This document shows positions 1-10,345 of a stretch of DNA of 64,000 nt, piece by piece. Source of the stretch: Candidatus Thiopontia autotrophica (GTDB lineage: Bacteria; Pseudomonadota; Gammaproteobacteria; GCF-002020875); assembly GCA_014384675.1 (NCBI GenBank), contig JACNFK010000026.1, forward strand, positions 1 through 64,000, in the 5' to 3' direction. A program made the position numbers and the translations under genes. Each line of letters starts with the position of its first letter. Position 1 is the first letter of the stretch. Below the pieces are notes generated by a model that saw nothing but the letters and a program-made list of their open reading frames with translations, had not been told where the DNA came from and made no database searches.

Positions 1-11
1 CCGTGTAACCT

Positions 12-1250
12 TCAAGTCCTCTTCTGCGCCTTCGCTCCTATTGACACCACATCAGCACCATCACGCACCGCTTCGAGATAATCAGCCCAACTCTGCATCA
101 TTCTGGTTCTCTCAGTTAGATAGATCGACCGGTTATAGGCTCTAGATGTGGCTGTGCCAGTTAGGTGAGCCAACTGAGCTTCGATGACCTCTGGTTGCCA
201 GCCCTGCTCATGCAGGATAGTTGATGCCGTGGCTCTGAACCCATGAGCTGACATCACATCAGCAGCATAGCCAAGATTTCTCAGCAGGTTGGTCATGACG
301 TTTTTAGATAGTGGCTTCCCAGAATCTCGCTCATTTGGGAATACATACGATGAATAACCTGTTATCTCTCGAATTGACTGTAAATGCGTTATAACCTGAC
401 ACGCTAAAGGAACAAGATGCTCTCTTCCTCGTTTCATATCTTCAGCAGGAATGATGAGTAAGTTCTGGTTAAAGTCGATGTAATCCCACCGGAGGTTTCT
501 AATTTCTCCGGGTCTCAGGAATAATCTTGGAATGAGCTTCAGAGCCTCAGCAGTGCAGTAGCTACCCAAGCCTGAATTATCGATATCCCGGATCAATTGA
601 CCTAAATCTTTGGATCGAGTAATTGCCGCACGATGCTCAACCTTCGGCATAGGTTTAAGAATATCACTAAGGGGTAAGCCCTGAGCTGGGTTATTACGTG
701 TAAACCGGTGAGCCAGAGCATATCCGAAGATACGGTTGATCACAGAGAGAATCACGGGCGCTTTACGTGGATGACCGGAAGCTTCAATTGACAGCATAAC
801 TTCAGTGATATGCCCCTGATCAATCGCATCCACCGATAAATTACCGATAGACTTCAACTCAACTTCAATCCATCGCTTTACCTTTTTGGCATGATCCGAT
901 GACCATGAGGATTCTTGCTGATTCCACCAAGCTGTTGCAACGATGCTAAAGCTTCTATCTGACGCATCCGTTTCCCGCTTTCTGGAGCGTCTTTCCTCCG
1001 CAGGGTTAACACCTTGTACCAGAAGTGATCGGGCCTCAGCAGCTAACCTTCTTGCTTCAATGAGGGGTATCGTAGGGTACTGACCTAAAGCCAGCTCCTG
1101 ATACTTACCATTAAACCGGTAACGCATTCTCCACAACTTTGAACCATTGCTTTTTATCAATAAATTCAACCCGTTACCGTCACTTTTCTTAACCTGCTTT
1201 TGACCGTCAGGACAGGTTAGCTTCTTTACTTCCAATGCTGTTAATGCCAT
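12..1250 (-). CDS. Tyrosine recombinase, P4-type integrase
   Basis: A 412-aa site-specific recombinase of the phage/island integrase family. The N-terminal ~90 residues look like the DUF4102 arm-binding domain (GNGLNLLIKSNGSKLWRMRY, then YPTIPLIEARRLA). The catalytic domain shows Arg246 (in FLRPGEIRNLRW), Lys273, His336 and Arg339 (AHGFRATAS), His362 and the probable nucleophile Tyr372 (RAYNRSIY), so it appears intact. It is transcribed away from groEL, toward the left window edge, and none of the visible neighbours is mobile. It probably marks the end of an island that extends left. Its target and cargo are not visible. Confidence 0.93.
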   Translation of the reverse strand: MALTALEVKKLTCPDGQKQVKKSDGNGLNLLIKSNGSKLWRMRYRFNGKYQELALGQYPTIPLIEARRLAAEARSLLVQGVNPAEERRSRKRETDASDRSFSIVATAWWNQQESSWSSDHAKKVKRWIEVELKSIGNLSVDAIDQGHITEVMLSIEASGHPRKAPVILSVINRIFGYALAHRFTRNNPAQGLPLSDILKPMPKVEHRAAITRSKDLGQLIRDIDNSGLGSYCTAEALKLIPRLFLRPGEIRNLRWDYIDFNQNLLIIPAEDMKRGREHLVPLACQVITHLQSIREITGYSSYVFPNERDSGKPLSKNVMTNLLRNLGYAADVMSAHGFRATASTILHEQGWQPEVIEAQLAHLTGTATSRAYNRSIYLTERTRMMQSWADYLEAVRDGADVVSIGAKAQKRT

Positions 1251-1358
1251 CTAATCACCTCACTAGGGTACAGATAGGGGTGCAATGAGGGGTATCGGCG
1301 CTCTAAAAACTCCTAAATCGGGGCACCTGATTCTGTCGATACCCCTCATTATCCCCTA
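1059..1358. repeat. Three copies of a 14-bp repeat around the integrase start
   Basis: The 14-mer AATGAGGGGTATCG occurs at 1059-1072 (inside the integrase gene) and at 1284-1297 (upstream), and inverted at 1337-1350. The two upstream copies match further when compared in the same orientation: both carry TAGGGG two or three bases before the 14-mer (1275-1297 and 1337-1358). The 1059 copy is followed by TAGGGTAC, which also occurs at 1264-1271. The layout fits integrase or excisionase arm sites, or an autoregulatory operator. The function is inferred; the repeats are seen directly. Confidence 0.7.
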
Positions 1359-1410
1359 AATACTCTGCGATTTATTGAGACAGTATAGGACTAAACCAGA
1401 CTAACAGGCA

Positions 1411-1446
1411 ATAAAAAAGCCCGTAAACACTAGGCTTACGGGCCTT
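1411..1446 (-). terminator. Rho-independent terminator of groESL
   Basis: GCCCGTAA (1419-1426) pairs with TTACGGGC (1436-1443) around a 9-nt loop, and on the minus strand the stem is followed by a run of six T (1418 down to 1413). It lies about 35 bp after the groEL stop codon and also separates groEL from the integrase region. Confidence 0.85.
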
Positions 1447-1477
1447 TATGGTACTACTTGGGATTAAAGCTGGTAGC

Positions 1478-3142
<1,665 letters not shown>

Positions 3143-3433
3143 TTATCCTTCGATGACAGCCATGATGTCGCTTTCATTCATGACTAGCAGCTCTTCACCG
3201 TCCACCTTAATCTCGGTTCCAGCAAATTTACCGAACAGAACAGTGTCACCAACCTTCACATCCATCTCCTGGCGTGAACCGTTATCAGCGACCTTGCCAT
3301 TACCGGCAGCAACAATCTCGCCACGGCTTGGTTTCTCGGTTGCTGAATCAGGAATAACAATACCGCCGGCGGACATCCGCTCCTCTTCCATGCGGCGAAC
3401 AACTACACGATCGTGCAGGGGACGCAAATTCAT
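3143..3433 (-). CDS. groS: Co-chaperonin GroES (10 kDa)
   Basis: The 96-aa lid of the GroEL folding chamber. [21 protein letters not shown], the mobile-loop segment [17 protein letters not shown] and the ending [13 protein letters not shown] are classic GroES features. It is the first gene of the groESL operon, with an AGGAGA ribosome site a few bases before the ATG. Transcription starts from the promoter and CIRCE operator about 65-120 bp upstream. Confidence 0.98.
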   Translation of the reverse strand: MNLRPLHDRVVVRRMEEERMSAGGIVIPDSATEKPSRGEIVAAGNGKVADNGSRQEMDVKVGDTVLFGKFAGTEIKVDGEELLVMNESDIMAVIEG

Positions 3434-3497
3434 AATGGTCTCTCCTTAATATTATGATTAATCTTAAAATCTGACTCGGGCAGAGAGGAAATCACAA

Positions 3498-3524
3498 TTA
3501 GCACTCTCGCCCAAGGAGTGCTAA
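3498..3524 (-). promoter_or_regulatory. CIRCE operator (HrcA binding site)
   Basis: Perfect TTAGCACTC-N9-GAGTGCTAA, the canonical CIRCE inverted repeat bound by the heat-shock repressor HrcA. It starts at the last base of the predicted -10 box, so bound repressor would block groESL transcription. HrcA itself is not in the window. Confidence 0.95.
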
Positions 3525-3551
3525 TAATATGGACGGTTATTGTGAAGTCAA
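3524..3551 (-). promoter_or_regulatory. Sigma-70 type promoter of groESL
   Basis: On the minus strand, TTGACT (3551-3546), a 16-bp spacer, then TATTAT (3529-3524). The operator begins at the end of the -10 box. No sigma-32 type promoter was recognised, so heat induction here seems to rest mainly on HrcA. Confidence 0.75.
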
Positions 3552-3599
3552 GGGAAGATGCTGAAAATAATAACTAATACCCCAATAAAGAGCTTGCAG

Positions 3600-4061
3600 C
3601 TATTTCAGCCAGGGGTCATCCTTTTGGTGGAATTCACCATCGATAGTCACCCCATCTTCTCGCTCTCTAGACGAGTCTGTAGAGCGATACTGGAAATTAA
3701 CACTGCTTGAGCGGGCAAGAAAACCTCGTATCAACATCCTTCTGGTCGCAGGAACCAGCCCAAGAAAACCAATAAAATCAGTTACAAACCCGGGAGTAAG
3801 CAACAGGGCCCCGCTTATCAGAAGTGCTGCGCCCTCCAATAACTGAAGTGCCGGTATCTCTCCACTAGCCATACTCCTCTGCGCATCCATCATGGTGGAG
3901 AGTCCTTGTGCCCTCAATAGAGTCACTCCAACAATTGCCGTTGCCACTACCAATATAATGGTTGGAAAGGCTCCAATCACTGCACCCACCTGCATCAACA
4001 GATAAATTTCAACCAGCGGAACCAGTATAAAGAGGGCGAAGAGCAGTCGAAAGGGATTCAT
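3600..4061 (-). CDS. fxsA: FxsA family membrane protein (UPF0716)
   Basis: A 153-aa inner-membrane protein. Three or four hydrophobic segments cover residues ~4-25, 28-48 and 74-105, and the family signature LLLTPGFVTDFIGFLGLVPA is clear. E. coli FxsA (suppressor of F exclusion of phage T7) is the reference member; its biochemical role is not known. The C-terminal ~35 residues are hydrophilic and acidic, as usual. It lies between groES and the divergent cutA, a common position in gammaproteobacteria. The cutA start is only 35 bp away, so the two genes probably have overlapping promoters. Confidence 0.9.
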   Translation of the reverse strand: MNPFRLLFALFILVPLVEIYLLMQVGAVIGAFPTIILVVATAIVGVTLLRAQGLSTMMDAQRSMASGEIPALQLLEGAALLISGALLLTPGFVTDFIGFLGLVPATRRMLIRGFLARSSSVNFQYRSTDSSREREDGVTIDGEFHQKDDPWLK

Positions 4062-4096
4062 ATCGCGCCTATTGTACTGTATTCTCTGCTCTTATT

Positions 4097-4426
4097 GTGG
4101 CAACACCGAAAGATACAATTGTAATTCTGACAACCTGTCCCAATCGGGCAACAGCGGAATCAATTGCCCGTTTATTGGTCGAACGTAGATATGCCGCCTG
4201 TGTAAATCTGATTGATGCTGTCCAGTCAGTATATCGGTGGAAAGATGAAATAGAGAGTGATGAGGAGACTCTACTTATTATAAAAACAACGAAAACGCGA
4301 TACGCAGATATTGAGAGCACCATCCAGAGTAACCACCCCTACGATACCCCAGAGGTGATTGCACTGGATATTGTGAGCGGAGCCAACTCATATCTCTCAT
4401 GGGTCGCACAATCTACCGAAGAATAG
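4097..4426 (+). CDS. cutA: Divalent-cation tolerance protein CutA
   Basis: A 109-aa CutA1 family protein, forming small trimers. Family landmarks are TTCPNRATAESIARLLVERR, AACVNLI, YRWKDEIE and HPYDTPEVIALD. E. coli mutants were linked to copper tolerance, but the mechanism is unsettled. The start used is GTG (V/M-ATPKDTIVIL). It is followed 20 bp later by dsbD, matching the cutA-dsbD order of E. coli, which supports both calls. Confidence 0.95.
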   Translation: MATPKDTIVILTTCPNRATAESIARLLVERRYAACVNLIDAVQSVYRWKDEIESDEETLLIIKTTKTRYADIESTIQSNHPYDTPEVIALDIVSGANSYLSWVAQSTEE

Positions 4427-4446
4427 AGGCAAAATATAATAACGTC

Positions 4447-6312
4447 ATGAAATTGAAAGAGAATATCTGGACTTTACTGTTCACTATACTGATCTTGCTG
4501 GGGGCTATATCCCCCACATTGGCAGAACAATCATCACTACAGCAGCTCGGCGGATTGATGGACTCACTGGGCTTAGGCGCTGAGAGTGACGACCCCCTCC
4601 ATCCCGACAAGGCTTTTGCCTTCTCCAGTGAGGACCCAGAGGAGGAGTCAATCCGGCTGGATTGGCAGATTGCAGACGAACACTACCTCTATCGCAACAA
4701 GTTCAAGTTCAAACTACTAGATGAGAAAAATCTCTCAATTGGTACCCCCGACCTCCCTGCGGGAGATATGAAAGAGGATCAGTTCTTTGGCACCCTAGAG
4801 GTTTACCATGGTAACCAATCAATCAATCTCCCCCTCAGGCGTACCAGCAACGATGCCGCCAGTGGCACCCTGAGAGTAATGTATCAGGGGTGTGCCGAAC
4901 GGGGGATATGCTACCCACCAATCAGCAAAAAAGTCTCTATCAGCCTGCCTGCAGTTATTGCCTCTGCCTCCGCCGCAGAGGAGAGTGTTGCCCCACTGGC
5001 AGAGCAGGATCAGATTGCAGCATCCCTGGGGAATGGGAACATGTTACTCACCCTTCTAAGCTTTTTTGGGTTTGGATTGTTACTGGCATTTACCCCTTGC
5101 ATCTTCCCGATGATCCCCATTCTCTCTGGCATTATTGTAGGCCAGGGTGAGAGCATAACTACCCGCAGAGCATTCACCATGTCGTTGGTATATGTACTGG
5201 CAATGGCTCTTACCTACACTTTTGCTGGAGTGATGGCTGGACTGTTTGGGGAAAACCTGCAGGCTGCTTTCCAGAATCCGTGGATACTTGGAACATTCAG
5301 CTTTGTTTTTGTCATTCTGGCACTCTCCATGTTTGGCTTCTATGATTTACAGATGCCATCGAGCATTCAAGGAAAGCTGGCATCAGCAAGCAATCGACAA
5401 AAAGGTGGATCATTGACCGGGGTTGCAGTTATGGGGCTACTTTCTGCCCTGATTGTTGGGCCCTGTGTGGCTGCACCACTGGCTGGAGCGCTGATCTATA
5501 TTGGACAGACCGGAGATGCTCTGCTGGGCGGAATGGCTCTGTTTGCACTAAGCATCGGCATGGGTATGCCGTTACTGGCAATCGGCACCTCAGCTGGCAA
5601 ACTGCTCCCTCACGCCGGAGGGTGGATGGATGCAGTCAAATCAATATTTGGGGTATTGCTACTTGCTGTTGCCGTATGGATGCTGGAAAGAATCATTCCT
5701 CCATCAGTAACCATGGTACTTTGGGCGGCATTACTAATTGTCCCTGCAATTTACATGGGTGCGCTAGAACCGCTTCCATCCCCCAGCAGCGGCTGGAAGA
5801 AGCTATGGAAAGGGTCTGGCTTGCTGATGCTGGTTTACGGAGTCATGCTAATGATTGGGGCAGGCTCAGGCAGTGGCGATCCATTCCAGCCACTTAAAAA
5901 CATCAACGTAGGCGGATCTGGCTCGGCGATAGCTCAACAAGAGCATCTCTCTTTTCAGCAGATCAAGGGGATTGATGGTCTTGAGAAGGCTCTGGCCAGG
6001 GCAACCAGTAACAACCAGCCTGTTTTTCTGGACTTCTATGCTGACTGGTGCATCTCATGCAAAGAGTTTGAATCTCTGACTTTCTCTGATCCAGATGTTC
6101 AACAGGCGCTCTCCTCAGCAATGCTACTGCAGGCAGACGTTACCCCCAATGATGAACAGGATCAGGCCCTGATGAAAAAACTGGGAATTTTTGGCCCACC
6201 CGCACTCATCTTCTTTAACCGGAATGGCAACGAGGTCACCTCTGCCCGCCTAGTGCAGTTTATGGACGCAAAACCATTTGCAGAACATGTGCGCAAGGCC
6301 TTGAAACAATAG
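4447..6312 (+). CDS. dsbD: Thiol:disulfide interchange protein DsbD
   Basis: A 621-aa inner-membrane reductase that carries electrons from cytoplasmic thioredoxin to the periplasm. A signal peptide ends near Ala26 (SPTLA). The periplasmic alpha domain has Cys149 and Cys155 (QGCAERGICYPP). The eight-helix core carries Cys218 (FTPCIFP) and Cys340 (VGPCVAAPL). The C-terminal thioredoxin domain has Cys535-Cys538 (DWCISC). An in-frame start exists 48 bp upstream, but the ATG at 4447 gives a proper signal peptide. tlpA-like follows by 2 bp, so the pair probably acts in periplasmic reduction or cytochrome c maturation. Confidence 0.97.
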   Translation: MKLKENIWTLLFTILILLGAISPTLAEQSSLQQLGGLMDSLGLGAESDDPLHPDKAFAFSSEDPEEESIRLDWQIADEHYLYRNKFKFKLLDEKNLSIGTPDLPAGDMKEDQFFGTLEVYHGNQSINLPLRRTSNDAASGTLRVMYQGCAERGICYPPISKKVSISLPAVIASASAAEESVAPLAEQDQIAASLGNGNMLLTLLSFFGFGLLLAFTPCIFPMIPILSGIIVGQGESITTRRAFTMSLVYVLAMALTYTFAGVMAGLFGENLQAAFQNPWILGTFSFVFVILALSMFGFYDLQMPSSIQGKLASASNRQKGGSLTGVAVMGLLSALIVGPCVAAPLAGALIYIGQTGDALLGGMALFALSIGMGMPLLAIGTSAGKLLPHAGGWMDAVKSIFGVLLLAVAVWMLERIIPPSVTMVLWAALLIVPAIYMGALEPLPSPSSGWKKLWKGSGLLMLVYGVMLMIGAGSGSGDPFQPLKNINVGGSGSAIAQQEHLSFQQIKGIDGLEKALARATSNNQPVFLDFYADWCISCKEFESLTFSDPDVQQALSSAMLLQADVTPNDEQDQALMKKLGIFGPPALIFFNRNGNEVTSARLVQFMDAKPFAEHVRKALKQ

Positions 6313-6314
6313 AT

Positions 6315-6863
6315 ATGAACAAGAGAACAGTACTCATTCTGGCATTGATCGCCCTGTTGGCAGGCGGCTCCGTCAGCTACTACCTGAACTCTACTGCAAC
6401 CCCCCTGAATGTGGCTCCATCTGAGGCCATCACCAAGTCGGACAATACGAATCCTCTTGATATTGCTCTACTCGATCTTGATGGCAGGCCCCATAAAATG
6501 AATGAGTGGAGTGGCCAGGTAGTGGTGATTAATTTTTGGGCCACCTGGTGCCCCCCATGCAGACGTGAGATCCCGACAATCATTGCGCTACAAGATGAGC
6601 TCAAGGAGAAAGGGGTGCAATTTGTTGGAGTTGCTGTTGACTCCACCAAAAGGGTTAAACAATACGTAAAGGAGCACAATATCAATAATTACCCTACCAT
6701 GCAGGGTGAGAGCACAGGTCTGGACTTCTCAATCGCACTTGGAAACCGACGATCCATCCTCCCCTACACTGTCATTGTGAACCGTAGCGGAGAGATTGTT
6801 GCTCGCCATACCGGGGAGGCCACAAGAGAACAGTTACTCAATCAGATCAACCCATTATTGTAG
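6315..6863 (+). CDS. TlpA/ResA-like thiol-disulfide oxidoreductase
   Basis: A 182-aa membrane-anchored periplasmic thioredoxin-fold protein. An N-terminal signal anchor (residues ~5-24) is followed by a thioredoxin domain with WATWCPPC (Cys79, Cys82) and the cis-proline region SILPYTVIV. It starts 2 bp after dsbD and is surely cotranscribed, so DsbD is its likely electron donor. Family members reduce apocytochrome c or other periplasmic thiols. The exact substrate cannot be read from sequence. Confidence 0.9.
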   Translation: MNKRTVLILALIALLAGGSVSYYLNSTATPLNVAPSEAITKSDNTNPLDIALLDLDGRPHKMNEWSGQVVVINFWATWCPPCRREIPTIIALQDELKEKGVQFVGVAVDSTKRVKQYVKEHNINNYPTMQGESTGLDFSIALGNRRSILPYTVIVNRSGEIVARHTGEATREQLLNQINPLL

Positions 6864-6998
6864 CCATCATCCCAATTCTTGATGCGATCTAGCCAAACTT
6901 TGCGCCGATCATCAAGAAAACGTGGACATTAGCCGTTAACCGGTCCACAATAGAAACACTTTAATATAATTTATGGATCAACTCATATATATTCTGAC
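6864..6998. other. Intergenic region before aroQ
   Basis: 135 bp between tlpA-like and aroQ. GTGGAC (6922-6927) and GTCCAC (6943-6948) form a 6-bp inverted repeat without a T-run. TATAAT at 6965-6970 could be the aroQ -10 box, but no good -35 is seen at the right distance. No other feature was recognised. Confidence 0.4.
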
Positions 6999-7448
6999 AT
7001 GTCTACGATACTTGTTCTAAATGGTCCAAACCTTAATCTTCTTGGCACCCGTGAGCCCGGACACTATGGTGACGATACCCTTGAAGCCATTATCGAACGA
7101 CTAGATTCAGAGGCCCACAATGCCGGACACCAGCTCCAGGATCTTCAGAGCAACTCTGAACAGGAGCTTATCGAGCGAATTCATCAGGCCAGCCAGGAAG
7201 ATGTTGGTTTCATCCTGATCAATCCTGCAGCATTCACCCACTCAAGCGTTGCCCTGCGTGATGCTCTGCTTGGAGTGGATATTCCATTTATTGAGATTCA
7301 CCTCTCAAACACTCATGCACGTGAATCGTTCCGGCATAACTCATATTTTTCCGATATTGCTCAAGGCATCATTATTGGGCTAGGGGCACAGGGATACACG
7401 CTTGCTCTACAGGCTGCCATTCAACACCTTGATCAGGCGGCACATTAA
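6999..7448 (+). CDS. aroQ: 3-dehydroquinate dehydratase, type II
   Basis: Catalyses the third step of the shikimate pathway, 3-dehydroquinate to 3-dehydroshikimate, in the cytosol. At 149 aa it is the normal type II size. The start [20 protein letters not shown] contains the catalytic tyrosine (Tyr23) and the flexible arginine loop; [17 protein letters not shown] and IHLSN-HARESFR are also typical. aroQ-accB-accC is a common gammaproteobacterial order, with a spacing of 25 bp to accB. Confidence 0.98.
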   Translation: MSTILVLNGPNLNLLGTREPGHYGDDTLEAIIERLDSEAHNAGHQLQDLQSNSEQELIERIHQASQEDVGFILINPAAFTHSSVALRDALLGVDIPFIEIHLSNTHARESFRHNSYFSDIAQGIIIGLGAQGYTLALQAAIQHLDQAAH

Positions 7449-7473
7449 CAGATAACCACCAAGGACTACCATT

Positions 7474-7923
7474 ATGGATATTCGAAAGGTAAAAAAACTT
7501 ATTGAGCTACTGGAGGAGTCCGGTATTGCAGAGATAGAAATTCAAGAGGGAGAGGAGTCTGTACGCATCAGTCGATATGGACAAGGAGCTGTTGCAGCTC
7601 CAGCAATGGCTGCGCCAGTGGCTGTATCTGAGTTACCTGTAGCAGCCCCGGAAAGTGCTTCTGAACCTGCCGCTGCACCAAGTTTCTCTGGGCATGAGGT
7701 CAAATCGCCAATGGTCGGCACCTTCTACCGCTCTGCCTCACCTGGGGCAAAACCATTTGTCGAGATAGGTGACAGCGTCTCTGCTGGTGACACTATCTGC
7801 ATTATCGAGGCAATGAAAATCCTCAACGAGATCGAGGCCGACAAGTCTGGCACCATAAAAGCCGTACTTGCAGAAAATGCCGAGGCAATTGAGTTTGAAC
7901 AACCTCTCTTTGTTATCGAATAA
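7474..7923 (+). CDS. accB: Biotin carboxyl carrier protein of acetyl-CoA carboxylase
   Basis: A 149-aa carrier that holds the biotin carboxylated by AccC, for the first committed step of fatty acid synthesis. The N-terminal helical part ([18 protein letters not shown]) is followed by an Ala/Pro-rich linker (residues ~40-70) and the biotinyl domain with EAMKI; Lys115 is the biotin attachment site. The thumb loop segment [10 protein letters not shown] is present. It lies 57 bp upstream of accC and is likely cotranscribed. Confidence 0.98.
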   Translation: MDIRKVKKLIELLEESGIAEIEIQEGEESVRISRYGQGAVAAPAMAAPVAVSELPVAAPESASEPAAAPSFSGHEVKSPMVGTFYRSASPGAKPFVEIGDSVSAGDTICIIEAMKILNEIEADKSGTIKAVLAENAEAIEFEQPLFVIE

Positions 7924-7980
7924 ACCCTCAGAAATATAATCTCCAAGCCCCACACAGGGTTAGCGAAAGGGACCACAAAA

Positions 7981-9321
7981 ATGCTGGATAAAATTGTTAT
8001 TGCCAACCGTGGCGAGATTGCTCTCAGAATTCTGCGTGCCTGCAAAGAACTTGGAATCAAGACAGTTGCAGTACACTCTACGGCTGACCACACCCAGAAA
8101 CATGTACGCCTGGCAGACGAGTCTGTCTGTATTGGACCACCATCTTCTCTCGATAGTTACCTAAACATCCCTGCAATTATCAGTGCTGCAGAGGTGACAG
8201 ATGCCATGGGTATCCACCCTGGGTACGGTTTTCTATCAGAAAATGCAGATTTTGCAGAGAGGGTTGAGCGTAGTGGATTCCGCTTTATCGGCCCGAAAGC
8301 CGATACTATCCGGATGATGGGAGACAAGGTTGAGGCAATCAAGGCCATGAAGAGCTCGGGGGTACCGACTGTTCCTGGATCTGACGGCCCTCTGGGTGAT
8401 GACGATGCTATCAACCTCGCTCATGGCAAGAAAATTGGTTACCCAGTGATAATCAAGGCGGCGGGTGGTGGTGGTGGCAGAGGAATGCGTGTTGTACACA
8501 GTGAGGCCACTCTACTGCAATCTATTACCATGACCAAAACGGAGGCGGCAACTGCCTTCAACAATGATGTTGTCTACATGGAGAAGTTTCTGGAAAACCC
8601 TCGCCACGTAGAGATTCAGATACTGGCAGATGACCATGGCAACGCCATCCATCTGGCCGAAAGGGACTGCTCAATGCAGCGCCGCCACCAGAAGGTGGTA
8701 GAAGAGGCGCCAGCACCCGGCATCACCGAAGAGCTGCGCGCACAAATTGGTGAGCGCTGCGCCAAAGCCTGTCAGGAGATTGGCTATACAGGCGCCGGAA
8801 CTTTCGAATTCCTCTATGAGAATGGAGAGTTCTACTTTATTGAGATGAATACTCGTGTACAGGTTGAACATCCGGTTACAGAGATGATTACCGGCGTTGA
8901 CATAGTCCGTGAACAGCTACGTATAGCATCTGGCGAACCCCTAAGTTACACACAGGATGAGATAAAGGTAAATGGACACGCGATCGAGTGTCGAATAAAT
9001 GCAGAGGACGCACACACCTTTCTCCCTTCACCAGGAGAAGTCACTACTTATCACGCTCCCGGAGGCATTGGGGTACGAGTGGATTCACACCTCTATACCG
9101 GATACCACGTCCCTCCTCACTATGATTCGATGATCGGCAAGTTGATCACTTACGGTGAAAACAGGGACACCGCAATAGCTCGCATGCGCACAGCACTTGA
9201 TGAGATGGTAATTGGTGGAATTCGTAACAATATAGATCTCCATCGTGACATCATAAGGGATGCAAACTTCATCGCTGGTGGGGCAAACATCCACTATCTG
9301 GAAAAGAAGCTGGATCTATAG
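7981..9321 (+). CDS. accC: Acetyl-CoA carboxylase, biotin carboxylase subunit
   Basis: A 446-aa ATP-grasp enzyme that carboxylates AccB-bound biotin with bicarbonate and [23 protein letters not shown] opens the N-terminal domain. The glycine-rich loop [11 protein letters not shown], the metal/bicarbonate region [18 protein letters not shown] and [13 protein letters not shown] are all intact. Length is standard. The gene ends six bases before a truncated copy of the window's dispersed repeat. Confidence 0.98.
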   Translation: MLDKIVIANRGEIALRILRACKELGIKTVAVHSTADHTQKHVRLADESVCIGPPSSLDSYLNIPAIISAAEVTDAMGIHPGYGFLSENADFAERVERSGFRFIGPKADTIRMMGDKVEAIKAMKSSGVPTVPGSDGPLGDDDAINLAHGKKIGYPVIIKAAGGGGGRGMRVVHSEATLLQSITMTKTEAATAFNNDVVYMEKFLENPRHVEIQILADDHGNAIHLAERDCSMQRRHQKVVEEAPAPGITEELRAQIGERCAKACQEIGYTGAGTFEFLYENGEFYFIEMNTRVQVEHPVTEMITGVDIVREQLRIASGEPLSYTQDEIKVNGHAIECRINAEDAHTFLPSPGEVTTYHAPGGIGVRVDSHLYTGYHVPPHYDSMIGKLITYGENRDTAIARMRTALDEMVIGGIRNNIDLHRDIIRDANFIAGGANIHYLEKKLDL

Positions 9322-9326
9322 CCAGG

Positions 9327-9377
9327 AGAGCCCTTCTCCCAAACTCCATCCCATTAAGCTTTTTCAGAGCCCACTAA
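9327..9377. repeat. Truncated copy of the dispersed 121-bp element
   Basis: About 50 bp match one end of the full copies at 49809 and 60721, including CCATCCCATTAAGC followed by TTTTTCAGAG. The other terminal repeat is absent. It fills nearly all of the accC-prmA gap and abuts the prmA start codon. Confidence 0.7.
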
Positions 9378-10262
9378 TTGTCTTGGTTCCAGACCAGAGT
9401 CACCAGCAACAGAGATAGCGCAGAGTCACTATCAAACCTGCTATCAGAACTTGGGGCAGCTTCTGTAACCTTTGAGGACGCAGAAGATCAACCTCTACTT
9501 GAACCAGCGCCAGGCGAAACGCCTCTCTGGAATAGAATTGATGTAGTTGGCCTGTTTGATGCAGAGATAAATCGTGACCTTGTCTCGATCGCACTATCCC
9601 AACAGATAACCGAAGAGCAGTTATCCACTCTAACCATCTCCGATCTGGAAGAGCAGAACTGGGTGCGTGCCTGGATGGATGATTTTCACCCCATGAGGTT
9701 TGGAGAGAACCTGTGGATTGTCCCATCCTGGAGTGACCCAGTTGACAGTGATGCAGTCAATATTTTACTGGATCCCGGGCTTGCCTTTGGTACCGGCACC
9801 CACCCTACCACCGCGCTCTGCATGGAGTGGCTCGACACCAACCCCCCAAATGGAGCAACGGTCATTGATTACGGTTGCGGCTCCGGCATTCTTGCCATTG
9901 CCGCAGCAAAACTTGGAGCTTCATCTGTTCACTGCGTTGACAACGATCCACAGGCACTGACAGCCACTCTGGATAATAGCGAAAAAAATGGGGTTACAGC
10001 AATGATCTCCACCTATCTGCCAGATCAGTTCCCCCAGGAACAACAGGCAGATCTGCTAATTGCCAATATCCTGGCTGGGCCACTGATTGAACTTGCCCCC
10101 AAACTGGCAGCCCACGTAGCCCCCGGTGGCAATATTATTCTCTCTGGTATTCTTCATAATCAGGCAGATGAGGTGATCTCCGCCTACGTCCCATGGTTTG
10201 ATATGAATCCACCTGCTTTCCAACAGGAGTGGGTCAGGATTGAGGGGCAGAAAAAGGGGTAA
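9378..10262 (+). CDS. prmA: Ribosomal protein L11 methyltransferase
   Basis: A 294-aa SAM-dependent enzyme that trimethylates ribosomal protein uL11. The N-terminal substrate-binding domain is followed by WVRAWMDDFHPMRFGENLWI and LDPGLAFGTGTHPTT. The SAM-binding motif is VIDYGCGSGILAIAAAKLGA, and NILAGPLIELAP follows. Alignment to known PrmA starts (M-W-Q/I pattern) favours the TTG at 9378 (TTG-TCT-TGG). No strong ribosome site precedes it, and the upstream bases belong to the dispersed repeat, so translation may be weak or the element may have replaced the native leader. Confidence 0.95.
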   Translation: MSWFQTRVTSNRDSAESLSNLLSELGAASVTFEDAEDQPLLEPAPGETPLWNRIDVVGLFDAEINRDLVSIALSQQITEEQLSTLTISDLEEQNWVRAWMDDFHPMRFGENLWIVPSWSDPVDSDAVNILLDPGLAFGTGTHPTTALCMEWLDTNPPNGATVIDYGCGSGILAIAAAKLGASSVHCVDNDPQALTATLDNSEKNGVTAMISTYLPDQFPQEQQADLLIANILAGPLIELAPKLAAHVAPGGNIILSGILHNQADEVISAYVPWFDMNPPAFQQEWVRIEGQKKG

Positions 10263-10345
10263 CAACCCACATCACCCTCGACTGAAAGATAAAACGGGAG
10301 TATCATCTGCCTCCTTTTTAAGCACATCCTACACTCTTTTGTACC

